From Nocardia sp. BMG51109 (GTDB taxonomy: Bacteria > Actinomycetota > Actinomycetes > Mycobacteriales > Mycobacteriaceae), in NCBI RefSeq assembly GCF_000526215.1, contig NZ_JAFQ01000004.1:434001-498000 (forward strand): DNA of 64,000 nucleotides, given 5' to 3'. Numbering within the stretch: the first letter of the stretch is position 1; each line of letters opens with the position of its first letter. The notes under the pieces were generated by a model. It saw nothing but the letters and a program-made list of their open reading frames with translations, did not search any database and was not told where the DNA came from. The translations under genes and the position numbers were made by a program. Below are positions 1 to 8,172 of the stretch, in pieces.

Positions 1-133
1 CTTCGCCGACGGCACCATCGATCCGCAGCTGCTCGCCGAGGTGTGCCGCACGGCCGGGGCGCCGGTGGTGCTGGAGACCCCGGCCGACGGCGTCGCCGAG
101 GATCTGGCGTATCTGCGCGAGCACGTGGGCTGA
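1..133 (+). CDS. nfo: 3' end of an endonuclease IV (deoxyribonuclease IV)-like gene
   Basis: Only the last 43 residues are in the window, read from base 2 to the TGA at 131-133. They contain VVLETPADG followed by DLAYLREH. This resembles the C-terminal strand and helix of endonuclease IV, where ETP is followed by a D-x-x-x-LR stretch; its Glu is one of the zinc ligands in that family. The enzyme nicks DNA at abasic sites in base excision repair. Another TIM-barrel metal enzyme of the xylose-isomerase-like superfamily is possible, since only the tail is visible. Confidence 0.5.
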   Translation, partial: FADGTIDPQLLAEVCRTAGAPVVLETPADGVAEDLAYLREHVG

Positions 134-190
134 ACACGGTTTCGATCGGACTGACCACAAACCTGGTTCCCGGCGGGCGCCGGTGGTGTT

Positions 191-213
191 CTCGAAACGT
201 TGTACGTTTCGAG
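191..213. promoter_or_regulatory. Perfect 9-bp inverted repeat upstream of the TauD-type gene
   Basis: CTCGAAACG, a 5-base spacer TTGTA, then CGTTTCGAG: two perfect 9-bp arms ending 12 bases before the ATG at 226. There is no T-tract, and the element leads into a purine-rich ribosome site (GAGAAAGGG). It looks more like an operator, or a hairpin shielding the ribosome site, than a terminator for the upstream gene. No cognate regulator is adjacent. Confidence 0.55.
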
Positions 214-225
214 AAAGGGCTCGGT

Positions 226-1155
226 ATGTCAGTCGATCAGGCAGCGGACACCGTGACAGTCGTCAAGCTCGGCACCCACATCGGCGCACGGATCGATGGG
301 GTCCGGCTGGGTGGTGAACTCGCCCCGGAGACAGTCGCCGCCATCCGGGCCGCGCTCAACGAGCACAAGGTGATCTTCTTCCGCGATCAGCACCACCTGA
401 CCGAGGACGGACAGTACGAATTCGCCGAACTGCTCGGCACCCCCACCACGCCACACCCCACCGTCACCTCGGCGGGCGTGAAGAGCCTGGCCATCGATTC
501 CGAGCGCGGCCGCGCCAACAGCTGGCACACCGACGTCACCTTCGTCGACCGCGTCCCGAGGGCCTCGATCCTGCGCGCGGTCACGCTGCCCAGCTACGGC
601 GGCTCGACCACCTGGGCCTCCACCGTCGCCGCCTACGACTCGCTGCCCGAACCGCTGAAGCGGCTGGCCGAGAGCCTGCGTGCGCGGCACACCAATCAGT
701 ACGACTACGCGGCCGCCCAGGACGATTCGCCCGACGAGAAGGCCCAGGCCTACCGCGCCGAGTTCCGGTCCACCTACTACGAGACCGAACATCCGCTGGT
801 GCGCGTGCATCCCGAGACCGGCGAACGCGCCCTGCTGCTCGGCCATTTCGTGAAGCAGATCGTCGGGCTGCCCAGCAACGAATCGCGCGCCCTGTTCCAG
901 CTGTTCCAGGACCGGGTCACCCGCCTCGAGCACACCACCCGCTGGCACTGGGCCCTCGGCGACGTCGCCATCTGGGACAACCGCGCCACCCAGCACTACG
1001 CGATCGACGACTACGACGGCACCGAACACCGCAAGCTGACCCGCATCACGCTGGCCGGCGACATTCCCGTCGGCATCGACGGCACGCCGAGCACCGTGAT
1101 CGCCGGCAATGCCGAGCACTACTCGGTCGTCGACCCGGTCGTCCGGGCAGCATGA
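226..1155 (+). CDS. TauD/TfdA-family Fe(II)/2-oxoglutarate dioxygenase
   Basis: 309 residues, the usual size for this family. The iron-binding facial triad is visible as H101-x-D103 (WHTDVTF) and a distal His near 257 (ATQHYA). An Arg about 16 residues later (R273, in HRKLTRI) is the expected 2-oxoglutarate carboxylate ligand. The family oxidises taurine, alkyl sulfates, 2,4-D or similar substrates, releasing CO2 and succinate. The sequence resembles the alkylsulfatase/TfdA branch, but the substrate cannot be read from it. I chose the ATG at 226 because GAGAAAGGG lies just upstream and the protein then begins like its relatives; a longer frame opening at 43 has no support. It is transcribed alone, behind the palindrome at 191-213. 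Confidence 0.85.
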   Translation: MSVDQAADTVTVVKLGTHIGARIDGVRLGGELAPETVAAIRAALNEHKVIFFRDQHHLTEDGQYEFAELLGTPTTPHPTVTSAGVKSLAIDSERGRANSWHTDVTFVDRVPRASILRAVTLPSYGGSTTWASTVAAYDSLPEPLKRLAESLRARHTNQYDYAAAQDDSPDEKAQAYRAEFRSTYYETEHPLVRVHPETGERALLLGHFVKQIVGLPSNESRALFQLFQDRVTRLEHTTRWHWALGDVAIWDNRATQHYAIDDYDGTEHRKLTRITLAGDIPVGIDGTPSTVIAGNAEHYSVVDPVVRAA

Positions 1156-1171
1156 CGTAGAGCGACACGAT

Positions 1172-1227
1172 CCGGCCCCGGTTCACCGCGCGCCGAGGCA
1201 GGAGACGGCTCTACTCGCCGGGGCCGG
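1172..1227. terminator. Inverted repeat after the TauD-type gene, possible terminator
   Basis: CCGGCCCCGG at 1172-1181 is exactly complementary to CCGGGGCCGG at 1218-1227. The loop is long (36 bases) and there is no U-tract. It lies 17 bases after the TGA at 1153-1155, in the gap before the CoA-transferase gene. It could be a weak or Rho-assisted terminator. Confidence 0.35.
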
Positions 1228-1287
1228 CCGTGGCGGTCGACTCTCCTACCGTCACAGCCGTCCCCTTCCGGGTGGTTGAATCGGGGC

Positions 1288-2499
1288 ATGGAGATTCGGC
1301 CGCTGGACGGTGTGCGGGTGCTGGAACTCGGCAATTACATCGCGGCGCCGACCGCCGGGCGCATCCTCGGCGACTTCGGCGCCGAGGTGATCAAGGTCGA
1401 GCGCCCGAAAACCGGTGACGAACTGCGCAATTGGCGCCTCTACGGCGGCGACACCTCGATGCTGTACCGCACCGTCAACCGCAACAAGAAGTCGATCACG
1501 CTCGACCTGCGCTCGGCCGAGGGCCGGGCGGCCGTGCTGGATCTGATCCGGCAGTGCGATGTGCTGCTGGAGAATTTCCGGCCCGGCATGCTGGAGCGCT
1601 GGGGGCTGGGCCCGGAGGTGCTCTCCGTGGCCAATCCGGATCTGGTGATCACCCGGATCTCCGCCTACGGTCAGACCGGCCCGATGGCCCAGCGGCCCGG
1701 ATTCGCGGCGGTCGCGGAGGCGGTCGGCGGGCTGCGCGAACTGGTGGGCGACCCGGACCGGCCGCCGGTGCGGGTCGGCGTCTCGATCGGCGATTCGATC
1801 GCCGGCGTCTACGCCGCCTTCGGCACGGTGATGGCGCTGTTCCAGCGCGACCGGGCGACCGACCCGATCCCGTTGTCGCAGCGCATCATCGACGTGGCGC
1901 TCAACGAGTCGATCCTGTCGATGATGGAATCGCTGGTCCCCGACTACTTCGCCTACGGCATCCGGCGCGAGCGCGTCGGCGGCCGGATGGAGGGCATCGC
2001 GCCCAGTAACGCCTATCCGTGCGCCGACGGCACCAGCATCATCATCGGCGGCAACGGCGACGCCATCTTCCAGCGCTACATGCGCGTGATCGGCCGCCCC
2101 GACCTGGCCGACGACCCGGAGCTGGCCGACAACGCCGGCCGCTGGCGACACCGCGACCGGCTCGATGCCGCCATCTCCGAATGGACCGGCCGGCACACCC
2201 GCGACGAGGCGCTGCGCATCCTGGAGGAGGCCGCCATCCCGTCCGGCCCGATCTACACCGCCGCCGATATCGCCGCCGATCCGCAGTACCGGGCGCGCAA
2301 CATGATTCAGCCGTTCCCCGTCGACGTGGGCGAGCCGGAACCGAAGGAGGTCGGCTTCCCGGGCATCGTGCCGGTGATCGGCGGGCAGTCGCTGCCCATC
2401 CGCTCCGTCGGCCCGGACCTGGGCGAACACACCCACGAGGTACTGTCGACGCTGCTGAACATGTCGGATGCCGAGATCAGCGCGCTGGAGGCGGACTGA
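1288..2499 (+). CDS. CaiB/BaiF family III CoA-transferase
   Basis: 403 residues. It opens with PLDGVRVLELGNYIAAP and DFGAEVIKVERP, the typical start of the intertwined formyl-CoA transferase fold. The catalytic aspartate is D169 in GVSIGDSIAG, the same position as in the formyl-CoA transferase archetype. These enzymes move CoA between carboxylic acids through Asp-anhydride and glutamyl-type intermediates. The stop codon overlaps the ATG of the HMG-CoA lyase-like gene by one base (TGATG), so the two are translationally coupled. The pair probably activates a branched 3-hydroxy acid to its CoA ester and then cleaves it. ATG 1288 is chosen over the upstream TTG at 1276. Confidence 0.9.
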   Translation: MEIRPLDGVRVLELGNYIAAPTAGRILGDFGAEVIKVERPKTGDELRNWRLYGGDTSMLYRTVNRNKKSITLDLRSAEGRAAVLDLIRQCDVLLENFRPGMLERWGLGPEVLSVANPDLVITRISAYGQTGPMAQRPGFAAVAEAVGGLRELVGDPDRPPVRVGVSIGDSIAGVYAAFGTVMALFQRDRATDPIPLSQRIIDVALNESILSMMESLVPDYFAYGIRRERVGGRMEGIAPSNAYPCADGTSIIIGGNGDAIFQRYMRVIGRPDLADDPELADNAGRWRHRDRLDAAISEWTGRHTRDEALRILEEAAIPSGPIYTAADIAADPQYRARNMIQPFPVDVGEPEPKEVGFPGIVPVIGGQSLPIRSVGPDLGEHTHEVLSTLLNMSDAEISALEAD

Positions 2500-3422
2500 T
2501 GCTGCGCGATGTGACGCTGCGCGACGGCCTGCAGCTGACCGGCAAGGTCCTGCCGACCGAGCGCAAGGTGGAGATCACCCGCACCCTGCTGGCACTGGGC
2601 GTGCCCGAGCTGGAGATCGGCTCGATGGCCCGGCCCGATCTGGTGCCGCCGATGGCCAACACGATGGATCTGGTGGCCGCCCTGGAACCCGAAGAGCTGC
2701 AACGCTGCTGGGTATGGGTGGCGACGCCGCGCCAGGTGGCCCGCGCCGCCGAGGCGGGTGTGCGCAACTTCCAGTACTGCCTGTCGGTGTCGGATGCGCA
2801 CAACAAGGCCAATATCGGCCGCACCGCCGAGGACAGCGTGGCCGCCATGCCGGAGGCGATCCGGCTGGCGCGGCAGGCGGGCGGATCCATCCAGCTGTGC
2901 CTGGCGACCTCGTTCACCTGCCCGTTCGACGGGCCGGTCGATCCGGAGCGGGTGCTGGCGATCGCCACCGACCCCCGCACCGACGGCGCCTGCGACATCG
3001 TGCTGGCCGATACCCTCGGGCAGGCCCACCCCGCTCAGGTGGCCGCGCTCGTCGAGGCGGTCGGCGCCCGGGGCGGCTGGGGAGAAGCGCACCGCCGCAT
3101 CGTCTTCCACGGTCACGACACCTGGGGTATGGGCGTCGCCAATTCGCTGGCCGCCCTCGCCGCGGGGGCCGCGGTGGTGGACGGATCGCTCGGCGGGCTC
3201 GGTGGCTGTCCGTTCGCCCCGGGCGCCAGTGGAAACACCGCGAGCGAGGACCTGCTGTTCGCGACCCGTCCCGGCTGGTTCGATCCGAAAACGCTGGCGG
3301 CCCTGGTGGATACGACCGAGACCTTGCTGTCCGAACTCGGCGAACCCAACCGGTCGCGCACTGCCGAGGGGGCACGGTCGGAGGCGACGGCGTTCGAATG
3401 GGTCACCCCCGCCCTCGGATGA
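2499..3422 (+). CDS. Hydroxymethylglutaryl-CoA lyase-like enzyme
   Basis: 307 residues of the DRE-TIM metallolyase family. DVTLRDGLQ at residues 4-12 carries the metal-binding Asp and the RDG motif. Near the end, FHGHDTWGMG supplies the two metal-ligand histidines, and GLGGCPFAPGASGN is almost exactly the family's active-site cysteine loop. The family cleaves HMG-CoA, or related 3-hydroxy-3-methyl acyl-CoAs, to acetyl-CoA and a ketone body, as in leucine catabolism. The ATG overlaps the CoA-transferase stop. The stop codon sits in the first unit of the tandem repeat that follows. Confidence 0.9.
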   Translation: MLRDVTLRDGLQLTGKVLPTERKVEITRTLLALGVPELEIGSMARPDLVPPMANTMDLVAALEPEELQRCWVWVATPRQVARAAEAGVRNFQYCLSVSDAHNKANIGRTAEDSVAAMPEAIRLARQAGGSIQLCLATSFTCPFDGPVDPERVLAIATDPRTDGACDIVLADTLGQAHPAQVAALVEAVGARGGWGEAHRRIVFHGHDTWGMGVANSLAALAAGAAVVDGSLGGLGGCPFAPGASGNTASEDLLFATRPGWFDPKTLAALVDTTETLLSELGEPNRSRTAEGARSEATAFEWVTPALG

Positions 3423-3483
3423 TCCCCGCCCCCGAATGATCCCCGCTTCCGGATGATCACAGTCTTCGGATGATCGCTGTCCG
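3416..3483. repeat. Four 17-bp tandem units spanning the lyase stop codon
   Basis: The core CGRATGATC recurs at 3416, 3433, 3450 and 3467, an exact 17-base period with partly diverged tails (CCCCGCC, CCCCGCTT, ACAGTCTT, GCTGTCC). The TGA stop of the upstream gene at 3420-3422 lies inside unit 1. A more diverged relative (CGAATGGGTCACCCC) begins at 3395 within the coding sequence. The period is not a multiple of three, so the array is not coding. Confidence 0.75.
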
Positions 3484-3714
3484 GATTTATCGCCCGGTTG
3501 ACGACCGGCCGCCTGCGAATACCCCGCATCACAAACCGATCGCTACGAAAGTAGCCCTAGCGCAGTACATTTCAATGGACAACAATCGATCCGGCGTTGT
3601 AGAACATTCCTGTTTCACAACAGGCGCCGCCAGGCCGGACGTACAATCGATAACGATGTCTTCCGAGTCCTGAAGTGTGGCTCACACCACCACATAGGTG
3701 ATTCCGGAGGAAGT

Positions 3715-3951
3715 ATGGATCCTGGATACCCCCACAGACAGCCAGAATCCCCTATGGCACACACATTTTCGCCCGCTCACGAGGAGGGGCGACGGCCCGG
3801 CGGTCGCCACCTGCACGACCACTGCTCGAATAGTACCTGTAATTGCAAACGGCGCGTACAGTTTTCGAGCTTCGACACAGCACCGTTACCATCCGAGACA
3901 CAAGACACCCGGCGCAGCCGATTCGTTTCCACGATCCTTCGGGAGGCCTGA
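3715..3951 (+). CDS. Small hypothetical protein coupled to the PRTase-like gene
   Basis: 78 residues, unrecognised. Reasons to think it is real: a strong ribosome site (GGAGGA) ends 4 bases before the ATG, and its TGA overlaps the ATG of the next gene by one base (TGATG). The middle has a His/Cys-rich stretch, HLHDHCSNSTCNCKRR, which could bind metal. Third-position GC is lower than in neighbouring genes, which suits either a young gene or a leader. The 291 bases before it (3423-3713) hold the repeat array and an AT-richer stretch that probably carries the promoter, with no other gene I can support. Confidence 0.4.
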   Translation: MDPGYPHRQPESPMAHTFSPAHEEGRRPGGRHLHDHCSNSTCNCKRRVQFSSFDTAPLPSETQDTRRSRFVSTILREA

Positions 3952-4622
3952 TGCTGTATCTGGATCGTCGCGACGCCGGCCGCCGACTAGCCGGACACCT
4001 ACGGGCCTTCCGGGGCCCGGACATCGTGGTCGTCGGCCTCGCCGGCGGCGGTGCCGCCGTGGCATCCGCCGTCGCGGCCGAACTACACGTGGCGCTCGAC
4101 GTCACCGTGGTCCATCAACTGCGCACGCCCGAGTGGTCGGAGCCGGCGTTCGGCGCGATCGCCGAGCGCGGCGTTCGCATCGTCGACGGCAACCGGGCAC
4201 GCATCCTGCGCACCGACGCATCCGAGCTGAGCCGCATCGAACGGCGGGAGCGAGATGCCCTGCGCCGCAGAGTCGAACATCTGCGCTCGGCCCGGCCGCG
4301 GCTCGAACTGGCCGGCCGCACCGTCGTGATCGTGGACGAGGCACTGGCCGTCGCGGCACTCACCCGGGCGGCCTGCCGGGCGGCGTACTCGCGCGGCGCG
4401 ATCCGCGTCGTGGTGGCGGCGCCGGTCGGCACCGAGGCGGCGATGGCCGAGATGACCGGCGACGCCGACAAGGTGGTCTGCTCGCACACCAGCGACCGGA
4501 TCACCCATGTCGGCGAGTTCTATCAGGACTACGCACCGGTCGACGACGAGCACGTCTGCGAGTTGCTGCGCGGCGAGTCCGAACCGGCTAGGGAGAGCGC
4601 GGCAGTCCCAGCCGTTCGGTGA
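3951..4622 (+). CDS. Degenerate phosphoribosyltransferase-like protein
   Basis: 223 residues. The layout follows the COG1926-type phosphoribosyltransferase at 16019-16654: an N-terminal VVVGLAGGGAAVASAVA loop, PAFGAIAERGVRIV, a long acidic/basic helix and a tail EFYQDYAPVDDEHVCELL. The PRPP-binding loop is VIVDEALAVAAL here, where the paralogue has VIVDDGMATGAT. One of the two acidic residues survives (DD to DE) and the TGAT phosphate loop is lost, so catalysis is doubtful. It may be a binding or regulatory protein. ATG 3951 follows GGGAGG. The last 35 bases overlap the convergent TetR gene. Confidence 0.65.
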   Translation: MLYLDRRDAGRRLAGHLRAFRGPDIVVVGLAGGGAAVASAVAAELHVALDVTVVHQLRTPEWSEPAFGAIAERGVRIVDGNRARILRTDASELSRIERRERDALRRRVEHLRSARPRLELAGRTVVIVDEALAVAALTRAACRAAYSRGAIRVVVAAPVGTEAAMAEMTGDADKVVCSHTSDRITHVGEFYQDYAPVDDEHVCELLRGESEPARESAAVPAVR

Positions 4623-5319
4623 GTCCGTCCAGCACGCAACCCAATGTCCAGGCCACCGGATCGTCCGGACCCGCGCCGGTGCGACCGTGGAACCATCGGG
4701 CGAAGGCCGGGTAGCGGCCGTCGGCGAGCATCGGCTCGACGACGGGCGCCGCGGCGGCGGCCAGTTCCGCGTCGGTGTGCAGGCCGGCGCGGGCGCGCAT
4801 GCGCCGCTCCTCGGCCAGCTGGAGGGCGGCGCCGAACAGATGGCCGTCGACGGCGCCGGTGAGCAACGTCAGATCGTCGGCGCCGCGGCCCAGCGGCTCC
4901 AGCAGCGCGAACCGGTAGTCGAAGTAGCGCAGGGCATTCGGGCCCAGTGGCGGGCGGGTGTGCCAGAGTTCGCCGAACCACAGGTGGCGGCAGATCACCG
5001 CCCAGGTGTCCAGGGCCAGGCGCTCCAATCCGGTCCGCCACTGCGTGGCCGGCGGCTCGGGTAGCGGGATCTCGCCGTAGACCGCATCGATCATCAGGTC
5101 GACCAGGCCGTCCTTGCTGCCGACGTAGCGATACAGCGACATCGGGGTCGACGCGCCGACCGCGGCGGCCACCCGGCGCATGGTGAGCGCCCGGGCGCCC
5201 TCCGCATCCGCGACGGCCAGCCCGGCACGCAGGATCTCGGCCCGGCTCAGGCTCGTGGTCGGCCGGCCGGGCGGTTCCGGCAGCGACCAGACCAGTGGTC
5301 CGGGTGCCTCCTCCGTCAT
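4588..5319 (-). CDS. TetR-family regulator, divergent from the FAD monooxygenase gene
   Basis: 243 residues. An N-terminal helix-turn-helix is clear: LSRAEILRAGLAVADAEG, ALTMRRVAAAVGAS, then MSLYRYVGSKDGLVDLM. The rest is helical and resembles the TetR_C tetracycline-repressor-like ligand domain (LWFGELWHTRPPLGPNALRYFD). I chose the ATG at 5319 because AAGGAGGTG lies directly upstream; a longer frame from 5385 would run through the operator region. It is transcribed away from the monooxygenase gene. Two palindromes in the gap suggest that it represses both itself and that gene, with an aromatic inducer likely. Confidence 0.88.
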   Translation of the reverse strand: MTEEAPGPLVWSLPEPPGRPTTSLSRAEILRAGLAVADAEGARALTMRRVAAAVGASTPMSLYRYVGSKDGLVDLMIDAVYGEIPLPEPPATQWRTGLERLALDTWAVICRHLWFGELWHTRPPLGPNALRYFDYRFALLEPLGRGADDLTLLTGAVDGHLFGAALQLAEERRMRARAGLHTDAELAAAAAPVVEPMLADGRYPAFARWFHGRTGAGPDDPVAWTLGCVLDGLTERLGLPRSP

Positions 5320-5348
5320 CGCACCTCCTTGACCGCATTCAATCATCC

Positions 5349-5363
5349 GTGTACAACGTACAC
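5349..5363. promoter_or_regulatory. Palindromic operator candidate, site 1 of the TetR/monooxygenase divergon
   Basis: GTGTAC-AAC-GTACAC, perfect 6-bp arms. It lies in the 44-base gap between the TetR start and the monooxygenase start and ends one base before the first possible monooxygenase ATG at 5364. Confidence 0.7.
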
Positions 5364-6950
5364 ATGATGTACGACGTACACCCACCGCGCGTCCTGATCG
5401 TCGGCGGCGGCCTCGTCGGGCTGTCGGCCGCGCTGTTCCTGCAGCACCAGGGGGTGTCGGCGGCGCTGGTGGAGCGCCGGCGCGGCACCTCGCCGCAGCC
5501 GAAGGCGCGGCGTATCAACATCCGCACGATGGAGCTGTTCCGGCAGGCCGGAATCGCCGAGGAGGTGCTGGAGGCGGCGCGCGGCCTCGCCGCCCATCAG
5601 GCGATGGCGGCCGGGCCCACCTTGGCGCAGGCCCGGCAACTGCCGTTTACGCTGCCCGGCGGTATTCCGCAGTGGGACACCCTCACCCCGGCGCCCGCCT
5701 GCCTGTGCGCGCAGGATCTACTGGAACCGACGCTGCGCCGGCTGGCCGAACGGCGCGGCTGCGATCTCCGCTTCGACACCGAATGCGTCGAATTCACCGA
5801 GGACACAACGGGAATCGAGGCGGTGCTGCGGGCCGGCGACGGCACCGTGGAACGGTTGCGGGCCGATTACCTGATCGCCGCCGACGGTGCTGCGAGCCCG
5901 ATCCGGGAGCGGCTGGGCATCGCACGCAGCGGGCGGGGCACCCTCGGCCGCGCCGTCAACGTCTACTTCCGGGCCGACCTCCGAGAGCTGGTGCGCGGCC
6001 GGGAGTTCAACCTCTGCCAGATCGAGAACGACTCCGTGCCCGGCACCTTCGCCTCGGTGGACGGGGAATTCCGCTGGATCTTCACCACCGGCGAGGGCGT
6101 GGACCGCCCGGCCGAGCGGTGGCCCGAGGCGCTGCGCACCGCGATCGGCGCGCCCGGCCTCGACGTCGAACTGCTGAGCGTGCTGCCATGGGAGTCCGGC
6201 ATGTTCGTCGCCGATCGGTACCGGTCCGGCCGAGTGTTCCTGGCGGGCGACGCCGCACACGTCATGCCGCCCTACGCCGCGGCGGGTGCGAACACCGGGA
6301 TTCAGGACGCGCACAATCTTGCCTGGAAGCTCGCGCACGTGCTGCACGGGGCCGCGGGCGAGGCCCTGCTGGACAGCTACCACGCCGAACGGCACCCGAT
6401 CGGCTGGTACACCGCCGACCAGTCCAGCGTGCGGATCGCGAACCTGCGGGCGCTGAACACCGAATCCACCGACGGCACACCGCTGGCCGACCCGATCGCC
6501 CTGATCCTCGGCGCCCGCTGTCACAGTGCCGCGGTCATCGACGACGGGAGCCCGCACACGATGACCCGTCTCGATCTGGCCGGTCAGCCGGGAACCCGGC
6601 TGCCGCACCACTTTCTGCCCGGCGGCCGCTCCGCGCTCGATCTCGTCGACACCCGCTGTGCGCTGCTGATCGGCCCGGACGGCCGAGCGTGGCGGGCGCA
6701 GGAAGCACCGGTGGAGGTGCACGAGATGGACGAGACCTGGTGCACGGCAGCCGGTCTCACCCGCTCCGGCGCGCTCCTGGTGCGGCCGGACCAGATCGTC
6801 GCCTGGCGCTCCCCCGCGCTTCCCGCCGACCCGGGCAGCGCGCTGCGTTCGGCACTCGACCGAATCCTGGACCGCGGAATTCCGGCATCCCCCGGCGCAG
6901 GTCGCCGGTCATCGGTCGGTGCGATGCCGGATTCGCCTGCGGCACAATGA
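5364..6950 (+). CDS. FAD-dependent aromatic monooxygenase (PheA/TetX/MhpA type)
   Basis: 528 residues. A Rossmann FAD motif VLIVGGGLVGLSAALFLQ follows the start, DYLIAADGAASPIRERLG is the DG motif, and VFLAGDAAHVMPPYAAAGANTGIQDAHNLAWKLA is the GD motif binding the FAD ribityl chain. The C-terminal thioredoxin-like tail (ALLIGPDGRAWR, GALLVRPDQIVAWR) marks the polyketide/phenol hydroxylase branch. It would hydroxylate an aromatic or polyketide substrate with NAD(P)H and O2. Two adjacent ATGs (5364, 5367) follow the first palindrome directly and no ribosome site is visible, so the transcript may be leaderless. It is paired with the divergent TetR gene. Confidence 0.85.
   Translation: MMYDVHPPRVLIVGGGLVGLSAALFLQHQGVSAALVERRRGTSPQPKARRINIRTMELFRQAGIAEEVLEAARGLAAHQAMAAGPTLAQARQLPFTLPGGIPQWDTLTPAPACLCAQDLLEPTLRRLAERRGCDLRFDTECVEFTEDTTGIEAVLRAGDGTVERLRADYLIAADGAASPIRERLGIARSGRGTLGRAVNVYFRADLRELVRGREFNLCQIENDSVPGTFASVDGEFRWIFTTGEGVDRPAERWPEALRTAIGAPGLDVELLSVLPWESGMFVADRYRSGRVFLAGDAAHVMPPYAAAGANTGIQDAHNLAWKLAHVLHGAAGEALLDSYHAERHPIGWYTADQSSVRIANLRALNTESTDGTPLADPIALILGARCHSAAVIDDGSPHTMTRLDLAGQPGTRLPHHFLPGGRSALDLVDTRCALLIGPDGRAWRAQEAPVEVHEMDETWCTAAGLTRSGALLVRPDQIVAWRSPALPADPGSALRSALDRILDRGIPASPGAGRRSSVGAMPDSPAAQ
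5368..5380. promoter_or_regulatory. Palindromic operator candidate, site 2, inside the monooxygenase start
   Basis: TGTACG-A-CGTACA, a perfect 13-base palindrome in the first codons of the monooxygenase. It shares the TGTAC/GTACA half-site with the palindrome at 5349-5363; the two centres are 18 bases apart, near two helical turns, as expected for cooperative binding of TetR dimers. Confidence 0.6.
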
Positions 6951-6968
6951 TCGATCGGAGCCGACGGC

Positions 6969-7784
6969 TCAGGTGAACTCGTAGTGCACGAAATTGCGTA
7001 CCGGCTCGAACCCGATCTCGCGGTAGATCTTGTTCGAGGTCGGGTTGCCGACGTCGGTGAACAGGCACACCTCGGAGCCGTTGTCGCGCAGCAGCTTCGA
7101 CACATGAGCGGTGAGCGCGGCGGCGTAGCCGCGCCGGCGGGACTCGGGCGGCGTGTAGACGGGCCCGATCCGCGTCCAGCCGTAGGCCCGGGCCTGATGG
7201 CCTACCATGCAGACCGGCCGACCGTCGTCCTCCCACAGCCACCAGCGCCCCAGGGCGACTCGAGCACGAATCGCCCCGGCGCTCATGCTGATTCCCATTT
7301 CGCTGCCCATCTGCCGCGACCACAGCGCACACATCTCGACATCGGATTCGCCGGCGCGCCGGGCATATCCGAGGACCCGCGGCACCGACAGCTCGGCCAG
7401 CCGGTACAGCCGGCTGGCGAAGTCGAACCGGAACTCGCCGCCGCACAGCGCGCTCCACTGCTCGGCGAACACCAGGGCGGTGCCCGGCGCGCCCTCGACA
7501 CCGGGCGTATCGGGAATCCGCTTCGCGAGGGCCGCCACCACATCCGGCACCGCGGGATCGGGCATATCGCCCAGGTACACGCTGTGCCCGGCCGTGCACA
7601 TCGCGACACCCACCACCGAACCGCCCGCATGCACCGACGCGAACACCGCCGAACCGTCGGACAGCCCCGTCGCATAGCTGTCCACAACCGTCGCGATGAC
7701 CGTATTCCGCAGGGGTTCCCGCCCCACGAACGCCGCCGTGCGCCGCTGGAACTCGGCCGCGTCGCAGGTCGATTCGATCCTCAT
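6969..7784 (-). CDS. GNAT-family N-acetyltransferase
   Basis: 271 residues. The C-terminal half carries the acetyl-CoA fold: RIGPVYTPPESRRRGYAAALTAHVSKLLRDNG (motif A with the R/Q-x-x-G-x-A pyrophosphate loop) and LFTDVGNPTSNKIYREIGFEPVRNF (motif B). The N-terminal half is a diverged second GNAT-like domain, as in the FR47/YjdJ-type actinobacterial proteins. The substrate is unknown. The start at 7784 is chosen because the protein then opens MRIESTCDAAEFQRR; the upstream extension is low-complexity. It is convergent with the monooxygenase gene, with an 18-base gap. Confidence 0.8.
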   Translation of the reverse strand: MRIESTCDAAEFQRRTAAFVGREPLRNTVIATVVDSYATGLSDGSAVFASVHAGGSVVGVAMCTAGHSVYLGDMPDPAVPDVVAALAKRIPDTPGVEGAPGTALVFAEQWSALCGGEFRFDFASRLYRLAELSVPRVLGYARRAGESDVEMCALWSRQMGSEMGISMSAGAIRARVALGRWWLWEDDGRPVCMVGHQARAYGWTRIGPVYTPPESRRRGYAAALTAHVSKLLRDNGSEVCLFTDVGNPTSNKIYREIGFEPVRNFVHYEFT

Positions 7785-7929
7785 ACCTACCCACGGTAGG
7801 CGCGCCACCCCTTGCCACCCACCGGTTTTCGAGCCGCTGCGTCGCACCGTGCCCGGCGGATCGACGGACGGCGGCACGGCCGGATCGCCGGACCGGCAGC
7901 GCGCCGGAACCGGCCGAGGCGTCGGCGGG

Positions 7930-8172
7930 TCAGACCGATTGAGCCGCGTCGGCGCGCAGCTTGAGCAGAACCAGTCCGGCGGTGCAGGCGAGAATGAGGC
8001 CCGCGACGGCGATCTCGACACGTAGTCCGGCGATGCCGAGCACCGCACCGGCCACACCGCCCACGAAGATCAGCCAGGCCACCACCCGGGCGACGACGGC
8101 CCCGGCCGACCGGCCGGATTCGATTGCGTCCGAACCGTTCTGCGTCGCCGCATGCAGCGAGTACGCTCCCAT
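7930..8172 (-). CDS. Small two-helix membrane protein
   Basis: 80 residues. After a short polar N-terminus, two hydrophobic segments (VVARVVAWLIFVGGVAGAVLG and VEIAVAGLILACTAGLVLL) form a hairpin, followed by a positive tail KLRADAAQSV that would face the cytosol. The start at 8172 has a good GAGGAG ribosome site; a longer frame to 8307 has none. Function unknown. The gap to the acetyltransferase start holds nothing I recognise. Confidence 0.6.
   Translation of the reverse strand: MGAYSLHAATQNGSDAIESGRSAGAVVARVVAWLIFVGGVAGAVLGIAGLRVEIAVAGLILACTAGLVLLKLRADAAQSV

Noticed and set aside
3470..3673. 67-codon open frame before the small ORF
   Set aside because: It has no ribosome site, starts inside the 17-bp repeats and has no coupling to a neighbour.
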